A stretch of 38,850 nucleotides of DNA, taken from assembly GCF_900544955.1 (NCBI RefSeq), contig NZ_UQXD01000022.1, positions 1 through 38,850 of the forward strand. The letters are read 5' to 3'. Each line of letters opens with the position of its first letter. Position 1 is the stretch's first letter. The translations under genes and the position numbers were made by a program. Source of the stretch: an uncultured Oscillibacter sp. GTDB taxonomy: Bacteria; Bacillota; Clostridia; Oscillospirales; Oscillospiraceae. The notes below the pieces were generated by a model. That model made no database searches. It was not told the origin of the DNA and worked only from the letters and a program-made list of their open reading frames with translations. Positions 7,573 through 14,528 of this stretch are shown here, one piece after another.

Positions 7573-8706
7573 TCAGGCCGTCTCCGTCAGGGGCAGGCAC
7601 CGGTCCTCCGCCTCCGCCGCCTGGGTCAAAAAGGCCCCCAGGCCGCCGGTGCCCACCGCCCCGCCCAGCCACACCGTCACGCTCCCCCGCCGGGCGGACA
7701 CCTGCCGCAGCAGGGTCCCGGCGTGGTAGCCGCTGCGCAGGGGGGTGTCCCCCCGGTCCAGGTCCGGGTACAGGCAGCGGAACCCCGCCGCCTCCGCCGC
7801 CTGGGACGCCGCGGCGTCCCCGTCCCGCACGTAGGCCAGCCGGGTCTTCTGGAAGGTGGCCCGGTACAGCGCCCGGTTCCCCGCCTCCAGCTGCTCCTCC
7901 GGGGTGCGCCGGGGGTCGGCGCCGTCCACCAGAATGCCCACGGAGTGTCCCGTAGCGGCCATCCGCCGCAGCAGGTCCCCCTGGGTCTCCAGAAATTCCA
8001 GGGAGCAGAAGAAGGCGGCCTGGGCCCCGTGCCGGTCCAGCACGTCCAGCAGCTGGGCCGCCGTGTCCTCCGCCTCCAGGCAGAGGTAGACGCTCTTCCC
8101 GCTGGCGGGGGGCTCCTCCGGCTGGGGGTCCGTCACCGGCGGTGTCACCGGCGTGACGGGCCGCTCCTTGGACTTCAGGTACTGGGCGTAGCAGGCGGCC
8201 ATGGGATAGGTGGCGGCGTCGGCAAAGTCCTCGTCCGACAGCCCGTAGCCCGGCTGCCGCAGCCACACCAGATACCCGTGCTCCACATTGGGAATCAGGG
8301 AATACTGTAAGCCGAAAAAGCTTGCCACCGTGGACGCGGGCACGAATGTCGTGCCGTTGCGCTCCACAGCGCCGGGGTAGTAGGTGTTTCCGGCGGAGTC
8401 CCTGGCGTAGGAGGCCCCGGCGTCAAACATCAGCGGGCGGTCGTCGCCGCTGTAAAGGATCAGCGGCTGCCGGGCATTGCCGGGCACGTGGGAGATGCCC
8501 AGGGAGCTCCAGACGATGCCGGTGAAGATGGAGCTGGCGATATAGAGGTATCCGCCGGACCAGAAGGGCATAGTGTCGTCGCTCATGGGCAGGACGTTGC
8601 TGCCCGCCGCCACAAAGTAGACGCTCTCCGCCGCCCGGGCGGGCGGAGACGCCAGCTGCACCACCAGCAACAGGCACGCCAGCAGCGCCGCGGCCTTCCG
8701 TTTCAT
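7573..8706 (-). CDS. Secreted protein with stalk-like domain and degenerate NodB-like domain
   Basis: Exported protein of 377 aa with a clear signal peptide (1-26, ending ARAAE). Residues 28-150 resemble the copper-amine-oxidase N-terminal stalk-type repeat common in clostridial surface proteins. A Pro/Thr-rich linker (183-201) joins it to a C-terminal domain (204-377) whose layout follows polysaccharide deacetylases (LLDVLDRHGAQAAFF, then LLRRMAATGHSVG). The catalytic motifs are missing. The usual TFDDG is replaced by CLEAED (209-214), and the HxxxH metal ligands by LVDGAD. It is therefore probably an inactive, binding-type relative. It faces spoIID upstream in the same direction with a 72-base gap, and a role in envelope or spore wall is an inference. 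Confidence 0.72.
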   Translation of the reverse strand: MKRKAAALLACLLLVVQLASPPARAAESVYFVAAGSNVLPMSDDTMPFWSGGYLYIASSIFTGIVWSSLGISHVPGNARQPLILYSGDDRPLMFDAGASYARDSAGNTYYPGAVERNGTTFVPASTVASFFGLQYSLIPNVEHGYLVWLRQPGYGLSDEDFADAATYPMAACYAQYLKSKERPVTPVTPPVTDPQPEEPPASGKSVYLCLEAEDTAAQLLDVLDRHGAQAAFFCSLEFLETQGDLLRRMAATGHSVGILVDGADPRRTPEEQLEAGNRALYRATFQKTRLAYVRDGDAAASQAAEAAGFRCLYPDLDRGDTPLRSGYHAGTLLRQVSARRGSVTVWLGGAVGTGGLGAFLTQAAEAEDRCLPLTETA

Positions 8707-8778
8707 CGCCTCACCCCCCGTTTTTCTGTCGGTTCTAAGAGTTTTATTTTATCACAGTTCCCCGCGCCTTGTAAAGCG

Positions 8779-9795
8779 TCACGGCGTGTAGGGCTCCACC
8801 GTCACGCCGGTATAGTAGTGGGTGAGAATTTCCCGGTAGTCCGCCCCCTCCGCCGCCATCTCGTTGGCGCCGTATTGGCTCAGCCCCACGCCGTGGCCGT
8901 AGCCGGTGACGAAAAACACCAGCTCCCCGTCCTGCACCTCCCACTCGAAGCAGGCGGACCGCAGCCCCAGGATGGACCGCAGCCGGGTGCCCTTCATGGG
9001 CACGCCCCCCACCGTCACCGTCTCCACGCTGCCCGCCCCGTCGGTGACGGGGTGCTGCAGCCAGCCGCTCATGCTTCCGGACAGGTCCGCCCCCGGCTCC
9101 GCCGCCAGAATCCGCTTGCGGAAGTCCTCCGCCGAAAAGGCGGAGCGGCTGTAGTAGTTGGGGATGGCGTCCTGAGGCTCTGGGGACTCCACGGCCTGGA
9201 GATAGGGCAGGTCGTTGACCCACACCTCTCCCGCCGCCCGGGTCAGTCCCGCCGACGAGGAGTGGAACACCGCCAGAATGGGCACCCCGCCGTAGAGAAT
9301 CGTCTCCCCGTCGGTGTCCCGCACCGCCGCCTCAATCTTCTCCTCATAGGCGCCGGCGTTCTCCCCCCAGTTTGCCCGGGCCCGGTCCTCGGCAATCCAG
9401 GCCTGGCAGCAGGTGGAGTCGGTGCAGATGTCGGCGGTGTCCCCGTGGTTGCCGCCGCTCAGCATTTTGTAGAGGGTGTAGGTCCGGGCCGCCACCGCCT
9501 GGGCCTTCAGCGCCTCGCTCTGGAAGGAGGCGGGCATCTCCGCCCGCACCACCCCCACCAGGTAGGTCCCCAGGTCCATCTCCTCCACCGTGTCCCCGTT
9601 CAGCACCTTCAGCACCGTCTCCGCGTCCCGGTCGCCGCTGAGGAAGGGGGCCCCCTCCGTCTCGTCCACCGCCGTCTCCCGGCCGAACAGCTCCGACCGG
9701 AAGGGCATAATCACCGCCAAGGGCAGGAAAAACAGCGCCGCGATCAGCAGCGCCGACACCGCCACGCTCTGGCGCACCGGGTTGTTTCGTCTCAT
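8779..9795 (-). CDS. spoIID: Stage II sporulation protein D (SpoIID) family
   Basis: SpoIID-family lytic transglycosylase of 338 aa. One N-terminal membrane helix (about 11-31) anchors it, and the SpoIID domain lies outside the cell. The catalytic segment VVRAEMPASFQSEALKAQAVAARTY holds the expected glutamate E86, and the C-terminal signature GYGHGVGLSQYGA is complete. In Bacillus, SpoIID degrades denuded glycan strands with SpoIIP and SpoIIM to drive engulfment. Those partners are not in this window. The start at ATG 9795 was chosen over an upstream in-frame start because GGAGGAG lies directly before it and the membrane helix then sits at the usual place. Confidence 0.92.
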   Translation of the reverse strand: MRRNNPVRQSVAVSALLIAALFFLPLAVIMPFRSELFGRETAVDETEGAPFLSGDRDAETVLKVLNGDTVEEMDLGTYLVGVVRAEMPASFQSEALKAQAVAARTYTLYKMLSGGNHGDTADICTDSTCCQAWIAEDRARANWGENAGAYEEKIEAAVRDTDGETILYGGVPILAVFHSSSAGLTRAAGEVWVNDLPYLQAVESPEPQDAIPNYYSRSAFSAEDFRKRILAAEPGADLSGSMSGWLQHPVTDGAGSVETVTVGGVPMKGTRLRSILGLRSACFEWEVQDGELVFFVTGYGHGVGLSQYGANEMAAEGADYREILTHYYTGVTVEPYTP

Positions 9796-9872
9796 GGAGC
9801 TCCTCCTCTTCCGTATGGGCTGGCCTGTCCCTCCACTGTATGCGTTCCGCCGCCGGAAAATGAGGCCCGGCA

Positions 9873-9901
9873 TGGACAAACTGTTTTCCATGTGCTATAC
9901 T
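9873..9901 (+). promoter_or_regulatory. Promoter of the polytopic membrane protein gene
   Basis: TGGACA (9873-9878), a 17-base spacer and TATACT (9896-9901), 47 bases before the ATG at 9949. Confidence 0.65.
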
Positions 9902-9948
9902 AATATTCGCGTTTTGCGTCAATTCTTCCTCCAAAAGGAGTTTTTCTG

Positions 9949-10836
9949 ATGAAAAAACAGCTTCTGCTCCCTCTGGCCGCCGTGGCCGGAGGCGCCGCCG
10001 CCTTCGCGCTGCGGCTGCTGCAAAACCGGACCGGCTTCGAGCTGGGAACCGGCCTGCCCATCCCCGGCAACCTTCCGGGCATCGCCCTGGCGGCGCTGCT
10101 GGCGGCGCTGGGGGTGGTGCTGGCCGCGCTGGCGGGGCACCTGCCCAAAGAATCCGCCCCCGGCCCCGCCTTCCCGGCGGACTTCACCACTGGAGACACC
10201 CGGCTCCTGCTGCTGCCGGTGGCCGGAGTGTTTCTCCTGGTCCTCTCCGGCGCGGCGGACCTCTTCCTGGGGCTGGGCTTTTTGGGGCAGGCGATGGGGG
10301 ACCTCCTCTCCGCCGCCGATCCCTCCGGCATGACCTCCGTGGTCGTCCTCACCTCCGGCGGTGGCTTCTCCCCCCGGATCCACGTGCTGCTGGGGCTGCT
10401 GACCCTGGCCTCCGCCGCCGGGCTGGCCCTCTGCGCCGCCGCCTGCCGCCGGGCGGACCCGCCCCGGACCGTCTCCGGAAACTGGCTCTTGCTGATGGTG
10501 GCCAACCTGGTGATCCGGCTGGTGCTGACCTACCGGATCGACTCCGTAAATCCCGCGCTGGCGGCCTATTGCGTGGAGCTGCTGGCCCTGGTCTTTCTGA
10601 CCCTGGCCTTCTACCGCCTGTCCTCCTTCGCCTTCCAGGCGGGGCAGACCCGGCGCTTCGCCCTGTACACCGGCGCCGCCGCCGTCCTGTCCCTGGCCTC
10701 CCTGGCGGACAGCGGCCCGGCGGTCTCCTCCCTGCTGCTCTATACGGGGAGCACCGCGTATCTGCTGGGCCTCCTGGCGCTGCGGCTCCTGGCCCCGGCG
10801 GCGGAACCCGGTCCCGAAGACCAGGGGAATGGGTGA
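9949..10836 (+). CDS. Polytopic membrane protein of unknown function
   Basis: Unrecognised integral membrane protein of 295 aa with about eight hydrophobic helices (roughly 4-22, 46-66, 84-106, 145-166, 181-199, 205-227, 240-254 and 262-283). Loops are short and Ala/Gly/Leu-rich, and there is no soluble domain or obvious catalytic motif. The ATG follows AAAGGAG. It is transcribed divergently from spoIID across a 153-base gap with its own promoter and ends before a hairpin. GC and codon use match the neighbours, so it looks native. Confidence 0.82.
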   Translation: MKKQLLLPLAAVAGGAAAFALRLLQNRTGFELGTGLPIPGNLPGIALAALLAALGVVLAALAGHLPKESAPGPAFPADFTTGDTRLLLLPVAGVFLLVLSGAADLFLGLGFLGQAMGDLLSAADPSGMTSVVVLTSGGGFSPRIHVLLGLLTLASAAGLALCAAACRRADPPRTVSGNWLLLMVANLVIRLVLTYRIDSVNPALAAYCVELLALVFLTLAFYRLSSFAFQAGQTRRFALYTGAAAVLSLASLADSGPAVSSLLLYTGSTAYLLGLLALRLLAPAAEPGPEDQGNG

Positions 10837-10950
10837 CATTGTAGCACAGCTCCGCCCAAAATTCTACCGGTTTCGACACGCCGTCTCCCAGGCCGTCCGG
10901 GCGGGAGCGGGGCGTGCGCGGAGCTGCGGCATCTGCCGCTCGGGGCAAGG

Positions 10951-10985
10951 GAAGCTGCCGGACCGCGCAGGCTCCGGCAGCTTTG
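10951..10985 (+). terminator. Possible terminator after the membrane protein
   Basis: A 10-bp stem (AAGCTGCCGG 10951-10960 with CCGGCAGCTT 10973-10982) is followed by a short T stretch. The loop is long (12 bases), so it could be a weak terminator only. Confidence 0.45.
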
Positions 10986-11065
10986 CGTTGACAGGGAACT
11001 CGGACTGAACCAGGGCGTTCTCTCCCCCGGGGCATACAGCGATGCCGCGCCTCCTCCAGCATGAA

Positions 11066-11369
11066 GTCGCTCCCTCACGGGGCGCGTGGATTGAAATAGG
11101 TAAACGTCCAGGTAGACGCCCTCGCTGCCGCCGGTCACTCTCCTCGCGGGGAGCGTGGATTGAAATTAGAACGAGAGCGTCTGGGTGTCATGGGGATTGA
11201 CCGTCGCGTTCCGCGGGGAGCGTGTGGGTTGAAGTAGCGGTGACGGTGCAGATTACGGAACTGGTGAGGTCGCGCCCCGCGAGGGGCGTGTGGGTTGAAA
11301 TTACGCTTGCGTGGAGTGCGTGGAACGGGGTCTGGAGCCGCGCCCTGCAAGGGGCACGTGGGTTGAAAC
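11066..11369 (+). CRISPR. Degenerate type I-C-like CRISPR array, five repeats, no cas genes
   Basis: Five repeats lie at 11066-11097, 11134-11166, 11203-11235, 11269-11301 and 11337-11369 (32-33 bases), separated by spacers of 36, 36, 33 and 35 bases. Each has the type I-C hallmarks: a 5' GTCGC-like start, a central C-rich/G-rich dyad, and a 3' end near GTGGATTGAAAT or GTGGGTTGAAAC. No two repeats are identical, which is unlike a live array. No AT-rich leader and no cas gene is present. The regular spacing and repeat ends are seen directly; decay of a former I-C array is the inference. Confidence 0.85.
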
Positions 11370-12046
11370 AAGAGTTGGTGCCGGATGTTGGCCGGCCAGG
11401 TTTTCCTATGGCTCCTTACGAGGGCACGGAGAAAGCCCGGCCCGCAGGACCGGGCCGATCAGCGGGAAGCCGCGCTCCTGACGGAGTGCGGCTTCCTGTT
11501 TGCCAAAACGGATAGGGGCCAGCTGAAAAGCTGGCCCCTATCCGTTTTGGAAGATTGGATGAAAAGAAGTTTTGTCTCTTGCAAGTATTAAGATACTAGA
11601 GAGTTGTTAAGCAAACCAGCGCCATTTGTTACAAAAGTCTTAAATCTCGCACATTTTTTATTTTTCACAAATTCTTACAAAAAATTCTGTTAAACGCCTT
11701 ATATTCCAGCAGGTGCGGCGTCTTCCACAAATGAAAAAATATGTAATTGCACAAGCTGTTCTGGAAAAAGTTCCGGTACAGCCAAACGGGTCTTATCGTG
11801 CAAAAAACCGGTTCCACATTCCTTCAACCATCACCCGTTTTCTCTCTCAATACGCCGCCAGCTTCTCCGCGGCCGCCTGCCGGTGCCCGCTCCGCGGGCA
11901 GAATCCCTCCGGCGCATCCCCAGTACAGCCGCATCGCAGCAGCGACGGTGAGCAGCATACCAATGGGCCGCAAGGAATCCCCTCCACAAATTGACGTCTG
12001 TCCCCGTCCCATATACGACCGCCCGCGAAAAAGAAAACCGCCCCAA
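11370..12046. other. Gene-free accessory stretch with nested hairpins and AT-rich segment
   Basis: No credible gene was found in this 677-base stretch. Its left part holds three successive hairpins (listed separately). Its middle (about 11555-11700) is markedly AT-richer than the window and has repeated TTACAAA-like motifs. Its right part (11830-11990) returns to high GC without a coherent reading frame. It may be remnant DNA from a lost insertion. Confidence 0.5.
11434..11550. repeat. Cluster of three hairpins with a 22-bp perfect inverted repeat
   Basis: Three adjacent dyads occur: GCCCGGCCC-type at about 11434-11455, GGAAGCCGC/GCGGCTTCC at 11465-11495, and a perfect 22-bp inverted repeat at 11503-11524 and 11529-11550 with a GAAA loop. 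The last has CCAAAACGG/CCGTTTTGG ends and could work as a terminator on either strand or be the end of a small structured RNA. No gene requiring a terminator is adjacent. Confidence 0.75.
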
Positions 12047-12058
12047 TTAAGGGGCGGC
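12030..12058 (-). terminator. Terminator of the 51-aa small gene
   Basis: On the minus strand a 7-bp CCGCCCC/GGGGCGG stem with a six-base loop is followed by TTTTCTTTTT. The stop codon of the small gene lies in the loop. Confidence 0.8.
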
Positions 12059-12202
12059 CTCGGCCTCGTCGATGATCTCTTGCAGAACATGGATCAGGTC
12101 ATTGAGATTCCTGATGGTGACGTCGCGGGCAAGGATCTCGTTTTTCAGGTCAATGGGCAGCGTTTCAAATTTGGACCGCAGGGCAGGGTTCACATAAGAC
12201 AT
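12047..12202 (-). CDS. Small conserved-looking protein, 51 aa, function unknown
   Basis: Short gene with all the signs of translation. A near-perfect GAGGTGAT ribosome site lies before the ATG at 12202, codon use is ordinary, and a terminator overlaps the stop. The protein opens MSYVNPALRSKFETLPIDLK and continues as an amphipathic helical segment rich in Leu, Ile, Asp and Glu, with no membrane helix or cysteines. The form resembles short clostridial proteins beginning with a VNP-F-L-I-LK pattern that often go unannotated; their role is unknown. An upstream in-frame ATG two codons earlier overlaps the ribosome site and is less likely. It lies downstream of tspO but beyond the tspO terminator. 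Confidence 0.75.
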   Translation of the reverse strand: MSYVNPALRSKFETLPIDLKNEILARDVTIRNLNDLIHVLQEIIDEAEAAP

Positions 12203-12271
12203 ATCCATCACCTCACGACTAGTGTGCCCAAAATTGCGAATTTGTTCGGCATGTGCCGGGGGAATAAGGGA

Positions 12272-12299
12272 AAGCCGCCCCGGCGAAGGGGCGGCAGTC
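12272..12299 (-). terminator. Terminator after tspO
   Basis: On the minus strand an 8-bp GCCGCCCC/GGGGCGGC stem is followed by TTTCCCTT, just beyond the tspO stop. Confidence 0.65.
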
Positions 12300-12776
12300 T
12301 TAACGGTTCAGTATCCAGATGCCAAAATTGAGATAAGCTGCAAAGCAGCACCACAGCAGGTATGGGACCTGCATCCATGCGGCAGGGCGATCAATCCCGG
12401 AAAACACACGAATCATGAGCGCAATCGCCAAAATGAGCGCGATCAGCCACACAAAGGCAAAAAGGAGCGCCTGAAGCGCAAAAAACCAAACGCTCCACAG
12501 TGCGTTTATGACAAGCTGCACGCCAAAAACCGCGATCGCCGTACCGCGGCGTGGCGCATGCGCCTTCCACACCCTGGCCGCTCCAATCCCCATCAGAAGA
12601 TACAGAATCGACCAGGCGATGGGAAACACCGCGGAGGGCGGTGTCAGCGGCGGCTTTGCGAGCTGCTCGTAAAAGGGCATCCCCTTCATGACGGCAATCG
12701 CGGAGAGGCCACCGGCCGCCAGCGCGATCAGGATAAAAACCAAATCAGGCAAATGCGTTTTCCACTTCAATATCAT
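12300..12776 (-). CDS. tspO: TspO/MBR family membrane protein
   Basis: TspO-type protein of 158 aa with five membrane helices. It shows the family features: GGLSAIAVMKGMPFYEQLAKPPLTPPSAVFPIAWSILYLLMGI-like order near the first loop, a WSVWFF segment, and several Trp residues. TspO proteins bind porphyrins and related tetrapyrroles and respond to oxidative stress. The start at ATG 12776 places the first helix at the usual position. An in-frame ATG at 12842, right after the preceding stop, would add 22 hydrophilic residues and has no ribosome site. It is the last gene of a compact minus-strand operon with dsrE and two small unknown genes. Confidence 0.88.
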   Translation of the reverse strand: MILKWKTHLPDLVFILIALAAGGLSAIAVMKGMPFYEQLAKPPLTPPSAVFPIAWSILYLLMGIGAARVWKAHAPRRGTAIAVFGVQLVINALWSVWFFALQALLFAFVWLIALILAIALMIRVFSGIDRPAAWMQVPYLLWCCFAAYLNFGIWILNR

Positions 12777-12842
12777 CACCGGATCATAGTATGCCGGATG
12801 GCCCGTGGAATATGAATCGCTCTGGACGAAATCGGAGAACAT

Positions 12843-13190
12843 TTAAGGCTTGATATAGGCAAATCCCTCGTCCTGCCGAAGGGCAAGCTCCGCCACACCT
12901 GCGGGGACGACCTGTACGAATGGATACAGCTCTTCGGCGGAAATCCCGTTGGCCCTCAACGCGTTCTCGCATGCGCAGATACGCACAGACGGCGCAAGCG
13001 ACTCCAATTGAGCATCCATCCCAAGTTTTTCCGCCGCCGCAGCGCGCAATTCGCGGACAGCGGGGCCGTTGGCGACGATTTCAAGTATCAGGGGCGTGCC
13101 GGACGAGGCAGCATACTGCAATAGGTTTGCGGCGTTGCCCAGGGTCATTGCCCATCGGGCGCTGTCGTCAATGTGAAGCAACACTTTCAT
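12843..13190 (-). CDS. DsrE/DsrF-like family protein
   Basis: Small soluble protein of 115 aa with the DsrE-like alpha/beta fold signature (MKVLLHIDDSARW, then IEVVANG-type LEIVANGPAV, then a C-terminal VVPAGVAELALRQDEGFAYIKP). Relatives carry sulfur on a conserved cysteine or act as uncharacterised stress proteins. Here cysteine occurs in VRICACENAL (about residues 71-80), in the region where active members keep it. The ATG at 13190 overlaps the TGA of the previous small gene (ATGA). That favours this start over a TTG two codons earlier. Co-operonic with tspO. Confidence 0.82.
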   Translation of the reverse strand: MKVLLHIDDSARWAMTLGNAANLLQYAASSGTPLILEIVANGPAVRELRAAAAEKLGMDAQLESLAPSVRICACENALRANGISAEELYPFVQVVPAGVAELALRQDEGFAYIKP

Positions 13191-13480
13191 GTACAAACCG
13201 TCCTTTCCGAATGTGATGATTTCTCTGCTCCCACAGCAACATAGGAGCGAACCGCCTCACGCGCCGCAATCTCCTTCGGCGTCAGCTCCCCGGCCTCCCG
13301 GTTAGGAGCCCCCACAGCCCCATCCTGCAGGGTTGCCGCTTCACCGCGGTCCTCAATTGCGCGGCTACCGACCTTTGCCCGCAGCCTTCCGTCGTAGGCA
13401 AACACCTCCACGCCAGAGCCATGCGGTTCTTCAAAATTTGTCTGGTATAGGCTGCCTGGTACTCTACTGGAACCGGTCAA
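13187..13480 (-). CDS. Unknown small protein in the tspO operon
   Basis: Reading frame of up to 97 aa, not recognised. Its middle (EEPHGSGVEVFAYDGRLRAKVGS) reads like folded protein; the start is uncertain. TTG 13480 has only weak ribosome-site support and overlaps the end of the preceding small gene by 17 bases. Its stop overlaps the dsrE ATG, which argues that it is translated. It could also be the remaining part of a longer ancestral gene. Confidence 0.45.
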   Translation of the reverse strand: MTGSSRVPGSLYQTNFEEPHGSGVEVFAYDGRLRAKVGSRAIEDRGEAATLQDGAVGAPNREAGELTPKEIAAREAVRSYVAVGAEKSSHSERTVCT

Positions 13481-13646
13481 TATTTGTATCCGATTCTTCC
13501 AATGGCCCGTGTAGTTCGCCCTTTTGAAGCCGCTCTTTCAAAGAATTCAGGAAGACTTTCTTCTCCTCTTCCGTGGGTGGATCTGCATCCACCCCGTAGT
13601 AGGCCCTCACTTTCCGTTTGATCCGATTGCGCAGCTCCTCATCCAC
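13464..13646 (-). CDS. Unknown small charged protein in the tspO operon
   Basis: Protein of 60 aa from GTG 13646, six bases after GGGGAGG. It is very polar and helical (DEELRNRIKRKVRAYYG, then PTEEEKKVFLNSLKERLQKG) with no membrane segment. The family was not recognised. It is the first gene of the compact minus-strand group leading to dsrE and tspO and overlaps the next frame, so it is probably co-translated. The balanced charges suggest a small soluble partner protein. Confidence 0.55.
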   Translation of the reverse strand: MDEELRNRIKRKVRAYYGVDADPPTEEEKKVFLNSLKERLQKGELHGPLEESDTNIDRFQ

Positions 13647-13913
13647 CAGCGGCCTCCCCTTCCGCGTTTCTTCCTATTGTACCGCCGGTCCCACCCGTCT
13701 GCAAGCCCTCCCCCGCGGGTTGCCCAAAGAGCCGCCGGATGGCCGGGTCTCCGCCACGGCCACGCCGCGGTGCTTTTGAAGCAGCCGCCAAGCTTTTTCC
13801 GTTACATGCAGCCGCTTTTCACCGCTCAGTCACCGGATAACCCATGGACAGCCCCTTTCCAGAATGTTACACTATATATGCATCTATTCGACAAAGTTAG
13901 GGGGGGCAAACAC

Positions 13914-14528
13914 ATGGAAAACCCGGAATATCTGTGCAAGGAATACGACCGGATTCAAGAAGAGATCATGCACAAGCTGGCGCTCCATAATTCCCTTTTG
14001 ACCTTTACCATTACTACCTCTGTCGCGCTGATGACCCTTGCAATTACACAGCAGTCCACCATCCTCTATTTGATGCCGTTCTGCATTTTGATCCCCATGT
14101 CCCTCCGCATTTCCTACTACCGGTTCGCAACCGCAAAATTAGCCGGATATCTGATCGTTTTTGTTGAACCACATCTTCCGGGCATCCAATGGGAGACCAT
14201 CAACGCGGACCTCATGGCACAAAATTTGGAAAATAAGAAATCCGGAAAGGAGAGCTTCAAAATTTTGCATTACGATGAATGTCTCGTGCTGTGCGTTATC
14301 AGCTACCTCCTGTTTCTCACAAATTATGTAAAAGGAAAAACCTTGGATATGCAGGTGACCCTTTGCGCGCTCGCCCCCTTTTCGCTGGTAATTCTGGAAT
14401 ATTTTATCACAAGGAAAATCAATTGCATCGACTCCGACCGGGTGGAATGGATCAGGCGATGGGAGGCGATAAAGAAAGAGACCAACAAAAAGTCTCCCGG
14501 AGAACAGAGAGAACAAGCACCTCACTGA
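13914..14528 (+). CDS. Membrane protein of unknown function, AT-richer than neighbours
   Basis: Protein of 204 aa from ATG 13914 behind a GGGGGG stretch. The N-terminal helical segment (1-25) is charged. Two pairs of hydrophobic helices follow (about 28-70 and 123-165), with a soluble stretch between, and the C-terminus (170-204) is strongly charged. The family was not recognised; the layout resembles small SLATT-like or DUF-type two-pair membrane proteins found in accessory regions. Base composition is clearly lower in GC than the flanking core genes, with AAA/ATT codons frequent, which suggests transfer. It stands alone in the plus direction. Confidence 0.72.
   Translation: MENPEYLCKEYDRIQEEIMHKLALHNSLLTFTITTSVALMTLAITQQSTILYLMPFCILIPMSLRISYYRFATAKLAGYLIVFVEPHLPGIQWETINADLMAQNLENKKSGKESFKILHYDECLVLCVISYLLFLTNYVKGKTLDMQVTLCALAPFSLVILEYFITRKINCIDSDRVEWIRRWEAIKKETNKKSPGEQREQAPH

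Noticed and set aside
11020..11060. A sixth CRISPR repeat left of the array
   Set aside because: A C-rich/G-rich dyad is present, but its distance from the first repeat does not fit the 67-69 base period and the ATTGAAA end is missing.
11135..11371. Minus-strand frame translating to repeated FNPHAPRG-type blocks
   Set aside because: This is the known artefact of translating type I-C CRISPR repeats; it has no ribosome site and the repeats explain it fully.
11713..12331. Overlapping short frames in the AT-rich and GC-rich accessory gap
   Set aside because: No ribosome site, no motif and mixed composition; only the 51-aa frame on the minus strand has supporting signals.
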